34,699 bases of DNA from Nitrosovibrio sp. Nv4 (GTDB lineage Bacteria > Pseudomonadota > Alphaproteobacteria > Acetobacterales > Acetobacteraceae): positions 1 to 34,699 of the forward strand of contig CALQHT020000029.1 of NCBI GenBank assembly GCA_943330455.2, given 5' to 3'. Below, one piece after another: positions 15,304 to 24,091 of this stretch (within the stretch, counting starts at the first letter, position 1; every line of letters starts with the position of its first letter). A program made the position numbers and the translations under genes. The notes below the pieces were generated by a model. That model was not told the DNA's origin. It saw only the letters and a program-made list of their open reading frames with translations, and ran no database searches.

Positions 15304-16284
15304 CTACGCTCCCACCTTCGCCTCAATCGCCTCCCAGATCGCCTTCTCTAAATGCACCCCATCAAACCGAGCGATCTCCTGCAACCCGGTCGGAGACGTC
15401 ACGTTGATCTCCGTCAGATAATCCCCGATCACGTCGATCCCGACAAAGATCAGCCCCTGATCCCGCAGGGTCGGCCCAATGGCCTCGCAGATCTCCTGGT
15501 CGCGGGTGGAAAGAGCGATCTTTTCCGGCCGGCCGCCGACATGCATGTTCGACCGAGCCTCTCCCGCCGCGGGCACGCGGTTGATCGCCCCCATCGCCAC
15601 GCCATCCACCAGGATGATGCGCTTGTCGCCGCGGCGGACCGCGGCCTCGTAGCGCTGGATCATCAGAGGCTCGCGGGATCGGGCGAAATGCATTTCCAGC
15701 AGGGATGCCAGGTTCTCGTCATCCGGCTTGATGCGGAAGACGCCGGCGCCGCCATTGCCGAACAGCGGCTTGACGATGATGTCCTTGTATTCGGCGCGGA
15801 AGTCGCGGATCGCCTCGATATCCCAGGTGATCATGGTGGGTGGCATCAGGTCGGGAAAATGCGTGACCAGGATCTTTTCCGGTGCGTTCCGGACGGAGGC
15901 AGGGTCGTTCACCACCAGCGTCTTCGGATGGATATGCTCCAGCAGATGGGTCGCGGTGATATAGGCCATGTCGAAGGGCGGGTCCTGGCGCATCAGCACG
16001 ACGTCCATGCCACCCAGGTCGGCCATCTCCATTTCGCCGAACGTGAAATGGGCACCGCGCTGGCGCTGCACCTTCACGGGGCGCACCCGGGCAAACAGCC
16101 GCTCCTCCCGCTTCTGGCCCGGCCGCTTGACGCATTCCTTCAGGGCCATGTGCCGGACTTCGTAGTGCCACAGGTCGTGGCCTCGGGCCTGGGCTTCCAG
16201 CATCAGCGCGAAGCTGGAGTCTCCGTCGATGTTGATGCTTTCCATCGGGTCCATCTGCACCGCGACCTTGAGCTGGCGTGCCAT
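15304..16284 (-). CDS. gshB: Glutathione synthetase
   Basis: GshB joins gamma-glutamylcysteine and glycine with ATP to give glutathione in the cytosol. The 326-residue protein starts [25 protein letters not shown], the conserved N-terminus of bacterial GshB. It contains [12 protein letters not shown] and an ATP-grasp domain with [14 protein letters not shown] and [21 protein letters not shown], ending [23 protein letters not shown], which supplies the metal-binding acidic and Asn residues. Start 16284 gives the normal family length; a longer upstream frame is not supported. gshA is not in the window. Confidence 0.96.
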   Translation of the reverse strand: MARQLKVAVQMDPMESINIDGDSSFALMLEAQARGHDLWHYEVRHMALKECVKRPGQKREERLFARVRPVKVQRQRGAHFTFGEMEMADLGGMDVVLMRQDPPFDMAYITATHLLEHIHPKTLVVNDPASVRNAPEKILVTHFPDLMPPTMITWDIEAIRDFRAEYKDIIVKPLFGNGGAGVFRIKPDDENLASLLEMHFARSREPLMIQRYEAAVRRGDKRIILVDGVAMGAINRVPAAGEARSNMHVGGRPEKIALSTRDQEICEAIGPTLRDQGLIFVGIDVIGDYLTEINVTSPTGLQEIARFDGVHLEKAIWEAIEAKVGA

Positions 16285-16383
16285 GGCTTCGTCTCCGTAC
16301 CGTTGCTTCCAGGTGTGTCTAAGGGTTGATCCGAGTCGATGGAAGGGCGCGTGCCGCCACGCCCTCCTCCCCAACGACCGAGC

Positions 16384-17793
16384 CTATCCCTGGTTCGCTC
16401 GCGACATCCGCCGCGGGCGGAACCAGACCCCGGCGGCGATGGCGGTCACCAACGTCACCCCATAGACCACCAAGGCCAGGGCGAGCGCGGCGAAGACCAG
16501 CAGCAGCGACCCCGTCGCGGCATAGACCGCCCAGCCGCCACCGACAGCGATGACCAGCCGCAGCAACCCGGCAAACAGCGGCCAGAACAGGCGCCCTGCT
16601 CCCTGGGACGCGAAATACAGCGACAGGCCGAGGCCGAAGAACCCGTAGGTCGGCCCGACCCATGTCAGATAGGCGACCCCCGTTTCCATCATGGCGGGGT
16701 CGTCGCTGAACAGGCCGAGCCAGGCGTGGGGAAAGAGGGAGGCGAGGATGCCGACGGTCTCGGTGACAAGGAAGGCGAGGCCGCCGCCGGTCAGGGCGAT
16801 CCTCAGCGCGCGTTGGCGTTGCCCGGCGCCGATATTGGTGCCGACCATGGCCACCATGGGTGCGCCGAAGCCGAAGACGAGCGGCACCAGCAGGTATTCC
16901 AGGCGTCCGGCCGTGCCGTAGCCGGCGACCGCGTCGGGGCCGCCCGCATGTCCGACCAATGCGGTGGTCAGCGCGATCGTCAGGGTCGTTTGGACGGTGC
17001 TGACCGCGCCGACCGCGCCGACTCGCAGGATGTCGGCGAACATCGGCCAGGACGGCCGCACGAGGGTCAGGCGCACGAGGTTGCGGCCGGACAGGATGTA
17101 CCAGGCCAGTACCGCGGCGGTCAGGGCGGTTGTCAGCACGATCGCGACCCCGCCACCGGCGATGCCCAGGGCGGGGATGGGGCCGAAGCCGAAGATCAGC
17201 GCGGGGGACAGCGGCAGCAGCAGCACGACCCCCACGCAGACCGCCAGGGCCGGGACCAGCATGTTTCCGGTGCCTCGGATCACGCTTGCCAGGGCGTTCA
17301 TCAGCCAAACTAATGGCGTGCCGGCGAACACCACGTTCGAGTAGGTCAGAGCGGCCACCAGGGATTCCTCTCGCCCGCCCAGCGACCGATAAAGTGACGG
17401 GCCAAAGCCGATCACCAGGGCGGAAAACGCGAAACCGAGCGCGAGGCAAATGATGATGGCGTGCATGACGAGGGCGTTGGCGTCGTCTCGCCGTCCGCTG
17501 CCCAGTGCACGGGCGATGGAGGAGGAGATGCCGCCCCCGACCGCTCCGCCCGACAGCATCTGCATCATCATGAAGCCGGGAAACACCAGCGCCATGCCGG
17601 CCAGCGCATCGGTGCCGAGATGGGAGACGAACCAGGTTTCGATCAGGCCGGTGGACGCCTGGGCCACCATCACCAGGATGTTCGGCCAGGCGAGACGCAG
17701 CAGGGTGGGGACGATCGGGCCTTCCAGCAGGAGTGCTGTGCGTCTGCTGACGGGTGCCGTCGTGGCGGGTGCGACAGGCAGAACGGCGTTCAT
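16384..17793 (-). CDS. MATE-family efflux transporter
   Basis: The 469-residue membrane protein has about twelve hydrophobic spans in two related halves, with the MATE features PTLLRLAWPNILVMVAQASTGLIETWFVSHLG at the start and GTPLVWLMNALASVIRGTGNM in the first half. These transporters export cationic drugs or metabolites using Na+ or H+ gradients. The start codon overlaps the stop of the upstream HxlR gene (ATGA), and AGGGGAG lies seven bases before it. The HxlR protein is the likely controller. Confidence 0.92.
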   Translation of the reverse strand: MNAVLPVAPATTAPVSRRTALLLEGPIVPTLLRLAWPNILVMVAQASTGLIETWFVSHLGTDALAGMALVFPGFMMMQMLSGGAVGGGISSSIARALGSGRRDDANALVMHAIIICLALGFAFSALVIGFGPSLYRSLGGREESLVAALTYSNVVFAGTPLVWLMNALASVIRGTGNMLVPALAVCVGVVLLLPLSPALIFGFGPIPALGIAGGGVAIVLTTALTAAVLAWYILSGRNLVRLTLVRPSWPMFADILRVGAVGAVSTVQTTLTIALTTALVGHAGGPDAVAGYGTAGRLEYLLVPLVFGFGAPMVAMVGTNIGAGQRQRALRIALTGGGLAFLVTETVGILASLFPHAWLGLFSDDPAMMETGVAYLTWVGPTYGFFGLGLSLYFASQGAGRLFWPLFAGLLRLVIAVGGGWAVYAATGSLLLVFAALALALVVYGVTLVTAIAAGVWFRPRRMSRANQG

Positions 17794-18314
17794 GGTGTGG
17801 CTCCCCTGTCGGGTTGGGCGCTCTGTCGGTCCGGATACCGGTTCGCGTAACGCTGCAGGACCGCTTCGGTGGCCGCTGGGCCGGGTGCGACGATAAAGTC
17901 CGGTTCGACGATCGGCTTGCCGGTCACTCGGTCCATCAGGATCGGGTCCGCCGGCACGCCGGTTGCGGCATCGACGATGTGGACGCTGGCCCCTTCCGGC
18001 GCGAAATGGCGGTTTCCCCACGCCAGCATCGTCAGCAGAACCGGGCGGAAGTCCCGGCCGCGGGCGGTCAGGCGGTATTCATCGCGCGGTGGGTGCTCGC
18101 TGTAGCGGTGACGTTCGAGCATGCCCGCCTCGACCAGCGCATTCAGGCGGCGGGTCAACATACCGGGCGCGATGCCGAGGCTCTTCTGGAACGCATCGAA
18201 GCGCGTCAGGCCGGCGAAGGCGTCGCGCAGGATCAGGATGCTCCACCATTCGCCCACCCGTTCCAGGCCGCGGGCGATCGGGCAGGGCATTGTGTCGAAG
18301 CTGGTGCGTTTCAT
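17790..18314 (-). CDS. HxlR-family transcriptional regulator
   Basis: The 174-residue winged-helix protein has the HxlR signature CPIARGLERVGEWWSILILRDAFAGLTRFDAFQKSLGIAPGMLTRRLNALVEAGMLERHRY, with the conserved N-terminal cysteine C11 that in some members senses aldehydes or oxidants. A C-terminal extension beyond residue about 115 contains DAATGVPADPILMDRVTGKPI, a common HxlR tail. It overlaps the MATE efflux gene by four bases, so both are made from one message. Start 18314 is taken because the family begins there. Confidence 0.9.
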   Translation of the reverse strand: MKRTSFDTMPCPIARGLERVGEWWSILILRDAFAGLTRFDAFQKSLGIAPGMLTRRLNALVEAGMLERHRYSEHPPRDEYRLTARGRDFRPVLLTMLAWGNRHFAPEGASVHIVDAATGVPADPILMDRVTGKPIVEPDFIVAPGPAATEAVLQRYANRYPDRQSAQPDRGATP

Positions 18315-18331
18315 GGCGGGCTTTCGGTGGA

Positions 18332-18344
18332 TACCATGATAGTA
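18332..18344. promoter_or_regulatory. Candidate HxlR operator
   Basis: The 13-base near-palindrome TACCATGATAGTA (one mismatched pair around a central G) lies 18 bases upstream of the HxlR start, where an autoregulated HxlR-MATE promoter is expected. It is a candidate only. Confidence 0.35.
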
Positions 18345-18402
18345 GTTAGTGGCGACCGCAGAGCCGTCAAGGACTCGCGCCGCCGGTCTTAGGGAACGCA
18401 TT

Positions 18403-18627
18403 GGGGCTCCGCCCCGGACCCCGCGAGGGGCGTTGCCCCCTCGACCCCCACCAAGGCTGGGCCTTGGATGCCTTCTGTTGGGTCAGGGGGGAAAGGGGGC
18501 CAACCGTGGCATATCAACGTCCGTGTCGGCCCCCTTTCCCCCCTGACCCAATGGATCGCGGTCCAGGGGCCGCAGCCCCTGGTGGGTTCGAAGGGCGAAG
18601 CCCTCGCGGGGTTTGGGGCGGAGCCCC
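18403..18627. repeat. 225-bp palindromic element, copy A
   Basis: The left arm is 18403-18501, the core 18502-18527 (26 bases) and the right arm 18528-18627. The arms are imperfect inverted repeats of each other, beginning GGGGCTCCGCCCC and with a perfect inner stem around GGGTCAGGGGGGAAAGGGGG. Copy B at 24575-24799 has exactly the same length and about 94% identical arms, but its core is inverted. The element lies between the divergent HxlR and hslV genes, ending about 50 bases before hslV. Confidence 0.93.
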
Positions 18628-18639
18628 GAGGCTTTCACC

Positions 18640-18668
18640 CTTGCCCTTACGTCCACGCCACGCCATCT
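18640..18668 (+). promoter_or_regulatory. Candidate RpoH-like promoter of hslVU
   Basis: CTTGCC (18640-18645) and CCATCT (18663-18668) are 17 bases apart and resemble the alphaproteobacterial heat-shock sigma-32 pattern (CTTG...CYTAT). The predicted transcription start would be only a few bases before the hslV ATG, and no Shine-Dalgarno is visible there, which would make the message leaderless. Suggestive only. Confidence 0.3.
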
Positions 18669-18677
18669 AGCGCCGTC

Positions 18678-19250
18678 ATGCACAACAATTCTCTCGCCGC
18701 CGCCGATCCGATCGGATGGCACGGCACCACCATCCTGTGCGTCAGGCGGGATGGACATGTAACCATGGCCGGGGACGGCCAGGTCAGCCTTGGCCCCACC
18801 ATCGTCAAAGGCAACGCCCGCAAGGTTCGCCGCATCGGCGATCCCAAACGAGGCAACGTGATCGCCGGGTTCGCCGGCGCCACGGCCGACGCGTTCACCC
18901 TGCTGGAACGGCTGGAAACCAAGCTCGAACGCTTTCCCAACCAGTTGGAGCGCGCCTGCGTGGAACTGGCGAAGGACTGGCGCACCGACCGCTACCTCCG
19001 CCGCCTGGAAGCCATGATGGCGGTCGCCGACAAGGAGCGCAGTTTCACCCTGACCGGCAACGGCGACGTGCTGGAACCCGAAGACGGCGTGATCGCCATC
19101 GGCTCCGGCGGGAACTACGCCCTCGCCGCCGCCCGCGCCCTCATGGAAATCGACGGCCTCTCCGCCGAAGACATCGCTCGGCGAGCCATGAAAATCGCGT
19201 CGCAGATCTGCGTTTATACCAACGGCAACATCATCATCGAGTCCATCTGA
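18678..19250 (+). CDS. hslV: ATP-dependent protease peptidase subunit HslV
   Basis: HslV (ClpQ) is the proteasome-like threonine peptidase that works with the HslU unfoldase in the cytosol. The 190-residue precursor reads [20 protein letters not shown]; removal of the short propeptide exposes the catalytic N-terminal Thr of the TTIL segment. Further family motifs are [35 protein letters not shown] and [14 protein letters not shown]. The gene overlaps hslU by one base (TGATG). The start at 18678 is chosen because further upstream the frame runs into the palindromic element. Confidence 0.96.
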   Translation: MHNNSLAAADPIGWHGTTILCVRRDGHVTMAGDGQVSLGPTIVKGNARKVRRIGDPKRGNVIAGFAGATADAFTLLERLETKLERFPNQLERACVELAKDWRTDRYLRRLEAMMAVADKERSFTLTGNGDVLEPEDGVIAIGSGGNYALAAARALMEIDGLSAEDIARRAMKIASQICVYTNGNIIIESI

Positions 19251-20572
19251 TGGAAGTCCCAACCTACTCCCCGCGAGAGATCGTCTCCGAGCTCGATCGA
19301 TTCATCGTCGGGCAGAACGATGCCAAGCGCGCGGTCGCCATCGCCCTGCGCAACCGCTGGCGCCGCCAGCATCTGCCGGAAGCGATGCGCGAAGAAGTGG
19401 TGCCGAAAAACATCCTGATGATCGGCCCGACCGGCTGCGGCAAAACGGAAATCGCCCGCCGCCTCGCCAAGCTGGCGCAGGCCCCGTTTCTGAAGGTCGA
19501 GGCCACGAAATTCACCGAGGTCGGCTATGTCGGCCGCGACGTCGAAAGCATCGTCCGCGATCTGGTCGATGCCAGCCTGAACCTGCTGCGTGACGCATCC
19601 CGCAAGGATGTGCGGGCCAAGGCGGAACAGGCGGCCGAAGAACGGCTGATCACCGCGCTGGTGGGCGAGGACGCCGCCGCTGACACCCGCTCCAAATTCC
19701 GTCGTATGCTGAGAAACGGGGAGTTCGAGGGCAAGGAGATCGAAATTTCCGTGACGGAACCCGCCTCCAACCCGATCGGCCAGTTCGATATGCCGGGCAT
19801 GCCGCCAGGCCAGGTGATCAACCTGTCGGAGATGATGAAAGGTCTGATGGGCAACCGCCCGCAACAGAAGCGGCGGATGACGGTGGAAGCCGCGCGCAAG
19901 CTGCTGGAAGCCGAGGAAGCCGACCAGTTGCTCGACAACGACCAACTGACCAAGGACGCGGTCTCGCACGCGGAAAACCACGGCATCGTGTTCATCGATG
20001 AGATCGACAAGATATGCGCTCGTACGACGGAGGGTGGCTTCCGGGGCGGCGACGTGTCTCGCGAAGGCGTGCAGCGCGACCTGCTGCCGCTGATCGAGGG
20101 CACCACCGTGAACACCAAATACGGCCTGGTGAAGACGGACCATGTGCTGTTCATCGCCTCGGGCGCGTTCCATCTGGCCAAGCCGTCCGACCTGCTGCCG
20201 GAATTGCAGGGGCGCCTGCCGATCCGGGTGGAACTGGCGCCGCTGTCGCGCGATGATCTGCGGCGTATCCTGACCGAACCCGAACACTCCCTGGTGAAGC
20301 AATACGCGGCGCTGATGGGGACCGAGAACGTGACCCTGGATTTTGCCGAGGACGCGATCGACGCCCTGGCCGATCTGGCATCCGAGATCAACGACCGGGT
20401 GGAGAATATCGGCGCGCGCCGGCTGCACACGGTGCTGGAGCGGCTGCTGGAGGATATCAGCTTCACCGCCACCGACCGCGGCGGCGAATCGATCACCGTC
20501 GATGCCGCCTATGTGAACGACAAAGTGGCGCCGTTGGCCCAGAAGGGTGACCTCAGTCGGTTTATTCTCTAG
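19250..20572 (+). CDS. hslU: ATP-dependent protease ATPase subunit HslU
   Basis: HslU (ClpY) is the AAA+ unfoldase that feeds substrates to HslV. The 440-residue protein has a Walker A motif GPTGCGKT at 59-66, the pore loop GYVG at 92-95, an inserted I domain (about 110-240), a Walker B motif FIDEIDKI near 247-254, and the conserved C-terminus LSRFIL, which docks into HslV. It is translationally coupled to hslV through TGATG. The length and all key motifs are normal. Confidence 0.97.
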   Translation: MEVPTYSPREIVSELDRFIVGQNDAKRAVAIALRNRWRRQHLPEAMREEVVPKNILMIGPTGCGKTEIARRLAKLAQAPFLKVEATKFTEVGYVGRDVESIVRDLVDASLNLLRDASRKDVRAKAEQAAEERLITALVGEDAAADTRSKFRRMLRNGEFEGKEIEISVTEPASNPIGQFDMPGMPPGQVINLSEMMKGLMGNRPQQKRRMTVEAARKLLEAEEADQLLDNDQLTKDAVSHAENHGIVFIDEIDKICARTTEGGFRGGDVSREGVQRDLLPLIEGTTVNTKYGLVKTDHVLFIASGAFHLAKPSDLLPELQGRLPIRVELAPLSRDDLRRILTEPEHSLVKQYAALMGTENVTLDFAEDAIDALADLASEINDRVENIGARRLHTVLERLLEDISFTATDRGGESITVDAAYVNDKVAPLAQKGDLSRFIL

Positions 20573-20592
20573 CCGTGCGTTCCCACGGGTGT

Positions 20593-20598
20593 TATAAC
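20593..20598 (+). promoter_or_regulatory. Candidate -10 box (TATAAC) of abrB-doc
   Basis: TATAACGTCTG appears 28 bases before the antitoxin start and again before the amidohydrolase gene (21453). No good -35 is seen here, so promoter strength may depend on an activator. Confidence 0.35.
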
Positions 20599-20625
20599 GT
20601 CTGTGCAAACCAGGAGGGTTAGCCC

Positions 20626-20850
20626 ATGCAAGCGTTGAAACTGACCCAGATCGGCAATTCCGTCGGTGTTATCCTTCCGCGCGAACTCCTCGCCAAGCTC
20701 GGCCTGGCGAAGGGCTCCACGGTTTACGCGATCGACCAGCCCGACGGAGTTCGGCTGACCACCGCCGATCCCGACTTCGAGGCACAAATGGACGTCGCTC
20801 GGCGCGTGATGCGGGAACGCCGGGCGGTGCTGCGCGAACTGGCGAAGTGA
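20626..20850 (+). CDS. AbrB/MazE/SpoVT-type antitoxin
   Basis: The 74-residue protein has the swapped-hairpin AbrB fold: LKLTQIGNSVGVILPRELLAKLGLAKGSTVYAIDQPDG at residues about 4-42. It binds its own operator and, through the C-terminal helix (FEAQMDVARRVMRERRAVLRELAK), the toxin. An AGGAGG ribosome site lies about nine bases upstream of the ATG. Its last codons overlap the Doc toxin start (GTGA), so the two are translationally coupled. Confidence 0.9.
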   Translation: MQALKLTQIGNSVGVILPRELLAKLGLAKGSTVYAIDQPDGVRLTTADPDFEAQMDVARRVMRERRAVLRELAK

Positions 20851-21227
20851 CCGTCTGGCTGTCCCGCCAGGTCATTCTCGCCGTCCACGACGAACAACTG
20901 GCCGAACATGGCGGCGCGATCGGCGTTCGCGACGAGGGCCTGCTGGACAGCGCCCTCGCCCGTCCTCTGAACCGTGCTGGCTATGGGGAGCCGGACATCG
21001 CCGAGTTGGGCGCGCTGTACGGGATCGCGATCGCGCGGAACCACCCGTTCGTGGATGGCAACAAGCGGACTGCCTATGTGGCTCTGGAGTCGTTCCTACT
21101 GCTGAACGGCTGCCGGTTCCCCGTCAGCGACGCCGAGGCCGTGGTGGTGATGCTCGCCATGGCATCGGGAGAGATCGACGACGCGGAGTTCATCGACTGG
21201 GTGCGGGCCAACACGGTTATAGACTGA
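20847..21227 (+). CDS. doc: Death-on-curing (Doc) family toxin
   Basis: The 126-residue Fic-fold protein has the Doc motif HPFVDGNKRTA at 66-76. The lysine where Fic adenylyltransferases have glycine indicates the Doc branch, which phosphorylates EF-Tu and stops translation. The N-terminal VHDEQLAEHGGAIGVRDEGLLDSALARP is the typical Doc substrate-side region. It starts at a GTG overlapping the AbrB antitoxin gene. The antitoxin is AbrB-like rather than Phd; this pairing is seen elsewhere in bacteria. Confidence 0.92.
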   Translation: MTVWLSRQVILAVHDEQLAEHGGAIGVRDEGLLDSALARPLNRAGYGEPDIAELGALYGIAIARNHPFVDGNKRTAYVALESFLLLNGCRFPVSDAEAVVVMLAMASGEIDDAEFIDWVRANTVID

Positions 21228-21322
21228 ACCGTTACCCGCCCGGTGGCGCCGGACGCCCGGATCATGGCACAAGCCTGCTGACACCAACGGCCCGAACCAT
21301 TGACCGATGCACCTCCACCGCC

Positions 21323-21416
21323 CCTCTCTCACCGTCATTGCCGAGCTTGACCCGGCAACCCACACCCGGCGGTCGAAGCGCGGGTTGCCGGATCAAGCCC
21401 GGCAAGGACGAGAGGG
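21323..21416. repeat. Alphaproteobacterial palindromic repeat, copy 2, with extended arms
   Basis: The inner arms match copy 1 (CACCGTCATTGCC... and GGGTTGCCGGATCAAGCCCGG), with outer CTCTC/GAGAG. Beyond them, about 21284-21310 (AACGGCCCGAACCATTGACC...) and 21426-21450 (...GGTCAATGATTAGGGCCGTG) are also inverted repeats, so the full palindrome is about 165 bases. It lies between doc and the amidohydrolase gene. Confidence 0.85.
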
Positions 21417-21452
21417 ACGGGGACGCTATCGGTCAATGATTAGGGCCGTGGG

Positions 21453-21458
21453 TATAAC
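21453..21458 (+). promoter_or_regulatory. Candidate -10 box (TATAAC) of amidohydrolase operon
   Basis: TATAAC is preceded by GGTCAA (21431-21436) at 16-base spacing, a weak -35, and followed 22 bases later by the ATG. The -35 lies inside the right outer arm of the palindrome, so the repeat may supply part of the promoter. Confidence 0.35.
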
Positions 21459-21479
21459 GTCTGGAACCGGAGCGCAGCC

Positions 21480-22451
21480 ATGCCCGTTAAACCCCTTGGC
21501 AAACCGCGGGTCATAGCCCTCGAAGAGCATTTTCAGGACCCCGAACTGGGTGCCATGTACGGCCCATTGGATGCCAACGCAGCCGCGCATGTGCGCGACC
21601 GATTGGAATCATTGGGAGAAATCCGGCTGAAGGAGATGGATGAGGCGGGGATCGACATCCAGGTCATCTCCCATTCGGCGCCGTCCGTGCAGAAGATGGA
21701 CGCGGAAAGCGCCGTCCGCATGGCGCGTCTGGTGAACGACCGGCTGCACACGGCCATCGGCAACCATCCCGACCGCTTTGCCGGCTTCGCCACCATCCCC
21801 ACGCCCGACCCCAAGGCCGCGGCCGACGAATTGGAGCGCGCGGTCACCAAGCTGGGTTTCAAGGGCGCCATGGTGCACGGCCTGACCAACGGGCGCTTTC
21901 TGGACGAACCCGACTTCTGGCCGATCTTCGAGCGAGCCCAGGCGCTGGATGTGCCGCTCTATTTCCACCCGGCCGTGCCATCCCAGGCGGTGATCGACGC
22001 CTACTACAAGGAATACATGGACAAATTCCCGATCATCCTGCGCGCCGCCTGGGGTTTCACCATGGAAACCGCGACCCAGGGGCTGCGCCTGGTGCTGTCG
22101 GGCGTGTTCGACAAATACCCGGGCATGCAGGTCATTTTCGGCCATCTGGGCGAGGGACTGCCCTTCTACACCTGGCGCATCAACATGACCCTGGCGCGGG
22201 ACGGCCGTCACGAACAATGGTTCCGTGACATTTTCACCTCGCATTTCCATATCACCACCAGCGGCTTCTGGTCCGACCCGGCGCTGATGATGTGCGTGCA
22301 GGAACTCGGGGTCGACCGCATCATGTTCTCGGTCGACTGGCCGTTCGCGCCCAACCGGCCGGCCACCGACTGGCTGCATCGCATTCCGCTCTGCGCCGAG
22401 GACCGCGCCAAGATCGCCAGCGGCAATGCACGCCGCCTGCTGAAGTTGTAA
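21480..22451 (+). CDS. Amidohydrolase-family protein, gamma-resorcylate decarboxylase-like
   Basis: The 323-residue TIM-barrel protein belongs to the ACMSD/amidohydrolase-2 group. Candidate metal and catalytic residues are visible: E15 and H17 in ALEEHF, H163 in YFHPAV, H222 in FGHLGEGLPF and D286 in FSVDWPF. The ALEEHF start and SVDWPFAPN near the C-terminus are closest to 2,6-dihydroxybenzoate (gamma-resorcylate) decarboxylases, which remove CO2 from aromatic acids without a redox cofactor. The exact substrate is inferred. It is followed at 8 bases by sufE and then an MFS gene, probably one operon. Confidence 0.85.
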   Translation: MPVKPLGKPRVIALEEHFQDPELGAMYGPLDANAAAHVRDRLESLGEIRLKEMDEAGIDIQVISHSAPSVQKMDAESAVRMARLVNDRLHTAIGNHPDRFAGFATIPTPDPKAAADELERAVTKLGFKGAMVHGLTNGRFLDEPDFWPIFERAQALDVPLYFHPAVPSQAVIDAYYKEYMDKFPIILRAAWGFTMETATQGLRLVLSGVFDKYPGMQVIFGHLGEGLPFYTWRINMTLARDGRHEQWFRDIFTSHFHITTSGFWSDPALMMCVQELGVDRIMFSVDWPFAPNRPATDWLHRIPLCAEDRAKIASGNARRLLKL

Positions 22452-22459
22452 AGGACCCC

Positions 22460-22921
22460 ATGCAAGACCCGTTCGTCATCCCGGAAGAACCCACCGCCGC
22501 CGCCGCGATCGCCGCGATCGGTGAGGAACTCGACATCTTCGACGACTGGATGGAGCGCTATCAGTTCATCATCGAGATGGGCCGCAAACTGCCGCCGTTC
22601 CCCGAGCCATGGGCCGATGACGCCCACCGGGTGCCAGGCTGCCAAAGCCGCGTCTGGATGGAAGCGACGGTGCGGGACGGCGCCATGTTCTTCGCCGGCG
22701 CTTCGGATGCCGCGATCGTCTCCGGCCTGGTGGCGTTGCTGTTGCGCGTCTATTCCGGCCGTCCGGTGGAGGAAATCCTGGCGACCGACCCGGTCTTCCT
22801 GAAGGACCTCGGCCTGTTGGAGGCGCTGTCGACCAATCGCGGCAACGGCATCGCTTCAATGGCGCGCAAGGTGCGTGAGGCCGCCGCCCTGCAACGCGCC
22901 GCCCCGTCCCGCGCTGATTGA
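22460..22921 (+). CDS. sufE: SufE-family sulfur-acceptor protein
   Basis: The 153-residue protein has the SufE fold, with DIFDDWMERYQFIIEMGRKLPPF and the sulfur-accepting cysteine C61 in RVPGCQSRVW. SufE takes persulfide from the cysteine desulfurase SufS and passes it to the SufBCD scaffold for Fe-S assembly. No other suf gene is nearby; it lies between an amidohydrolase and an MFS gene with 8- and 9-base spacings. AAGGA lies 5 bases before the start. Confidence 0.93.
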   Translation: MQDPFVIPEEPTAAAAIAAIGEELDIFDDWMERYQFIIEMGRKLPPFPEPWADDAHRVPGCQSRVWMEATVRDGAMFFAGASDAAIVSGLVALLLRVYSGRPVEEILATDPVFLKDLGLLEALSTNRGNGIASMARKVREAAALQRAAPSRAD

Positions 22922-22930
22922 TCCCGGCTC

Positions 22931-24091
22931 GTGTGGGTTTCCGCCCGGGTTGGGTTGGTCGTTGGGGCCTATTTCACCTCGATCGCCGTCACGGGCTTCA
23001 TGCCGCTGTGGTATTCCGACCGGGGCATATCGGCCGAGGAAATCGGTCAGATCCTAGGCACTGCCACGTTCCTGCGCATCCTGGCCGGGCCGGGTTGGGG
23101 CAACGTAACCGACCGCATTGGCCGGCGGCGCCCGGTGCTGCTGGTGGCAGGGCTGGCGGCGACCGCGATGGCGCTGATGTTCGTGCCGGCACAGGGCTTC
23201 GTGCTGCTGGTGCTGGTGGCGTCCGGTCAGGGGATCGCGGCGTCGGCGCTCAATCCGTTGATCGACTCCCTGGCCTTGGCCCTGGCGCGCGAGGGACGCA
23301 TGGAATACGGGCCGGTGCGCGCCATCGGTTCGGCCACGTTCATGATTACCACCGCGACGGTGGGATCGCTGTTGACGGCCATCGGGTCCTGGGTGGTGCC
23401 CTGGTTGATGGCGACCGGCTATGGGTTGGCCACCTTGTTCAGCCGGTTCCTGCCAGAGGCCGCCGCTCCGCCCGCGGTGGCTCGCAGCTTCAACGGCATG
23501 GCTCTGTTCCGCAATCCGGGCTTCCGTCTTGCGGTGCTGTCCAGCGGCCTGATCCAGGGCTCGCACGCGGCCTATTACGGGTTTGCGGCGCTGTTCTGGC
23601 GGTCCCAAGGGTTCAGCGACACGGTCATCGGCCTGTTATTGGCCGAGGGCATCATCATGGAGATCCTGCTGTTCGCCCGCGGCCGGCGTCTGATCGCGTA
23701 TCTGGGACCCGCCGGCCTGACCTTCTGCGCCGCCCTGGCCTGCGCCATCCGCTGGGGAGTGACCGCCGCCAGCCCGCCTCTGGCGATCCTGGCGCTGATC
23801 CAATTCCTGCATGCGGCGACCTTCGCGATGCAGCATATTTCGGCGATGACCGTGCTCAGCCGTTACGTCCCGGTGGAACGAGCCGCCACCGCCCAGGCGC
23901 TGCATGGGGCGCTGGGATACGGAGCGCCAAACGGCATCATGATGCTGATCGCCGGCTGGCTCTACGCCCGCTACGGCGGCGTGGCGTTCCTTGCGATGGC
24001 GGTGGTCGGTGGAGCGGCCATGCTGGTGGCCGTGCCGCTTACCCGCCTGGAGGCGGCGAAGGATTCTGATCCCAGTTCGGATCGTCGCTAG
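22931..24091 (+). CDS. MFS transporter, phenylpropionate-permease (PPP/HcaT)-like
   Basis: The 386-residue protein has about twelve spans and the loop 2-3 motif GNVTDRIGRRRPVL. The N-terminal pattern FTSIAVTGFMPLWYSDRGISAEEIGQILGTATFLRILAGPGWG is typical of the MFS_1-like/HcaT group, some members of which carry aromatic acids. This fits a possible aromatic-acid decarboxylase two genes upstream. It starts at a GTG nine bases after sufE. Its last 53 bases overlap the convergent VOC gene, which is unusual. Confidence 0.85.
   Translation: MWVSARVGLVVGAYFTSIAVTGFMPLWYSDRGISAEEIGQILGTATFLRILAGPGWGNVTDRIGRRRPVLLVAGLAATAMALMFVPAQGFVLLVLVASGQGIAASALNPLIDSLALALAREGRMEYGPVRAIGSATFMITTATVGSLLTAIGSWVVPWLMATGYGLATLFSRFLPEAAAPPAVARSFNGMALFRNPGFRLAVLSSGLIQGSHAAYYGFAALFWRSQGFSDTVIGLLLAEGIIMEILLFARGRRLIAYLGPAGLTFCAALACAIRWGVTAASPPLAILALIQFLHAATFAMQHISAMTVLSRYVPVERAATAQALHGALGYGAPNGIMMLIAGWLYARYGGVAFLAMAVVGGAAMLVAVPLTRLEAAKDSDPSSDRR

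Noticed and set aside
18403-18627. Palindromic element as an ordinary terminator
   Set aside because: Copy A lies between divergent genes, where no terminator is needed, and neither copy has a U-tract; the hairpin could still affect transcription.
18468-18677. N-terminal extension of hslV
   Set aside because: The frame upstream of 18678 is translated from the palindromic element; HslV needs only a short propeptide before its catalytic Thr.
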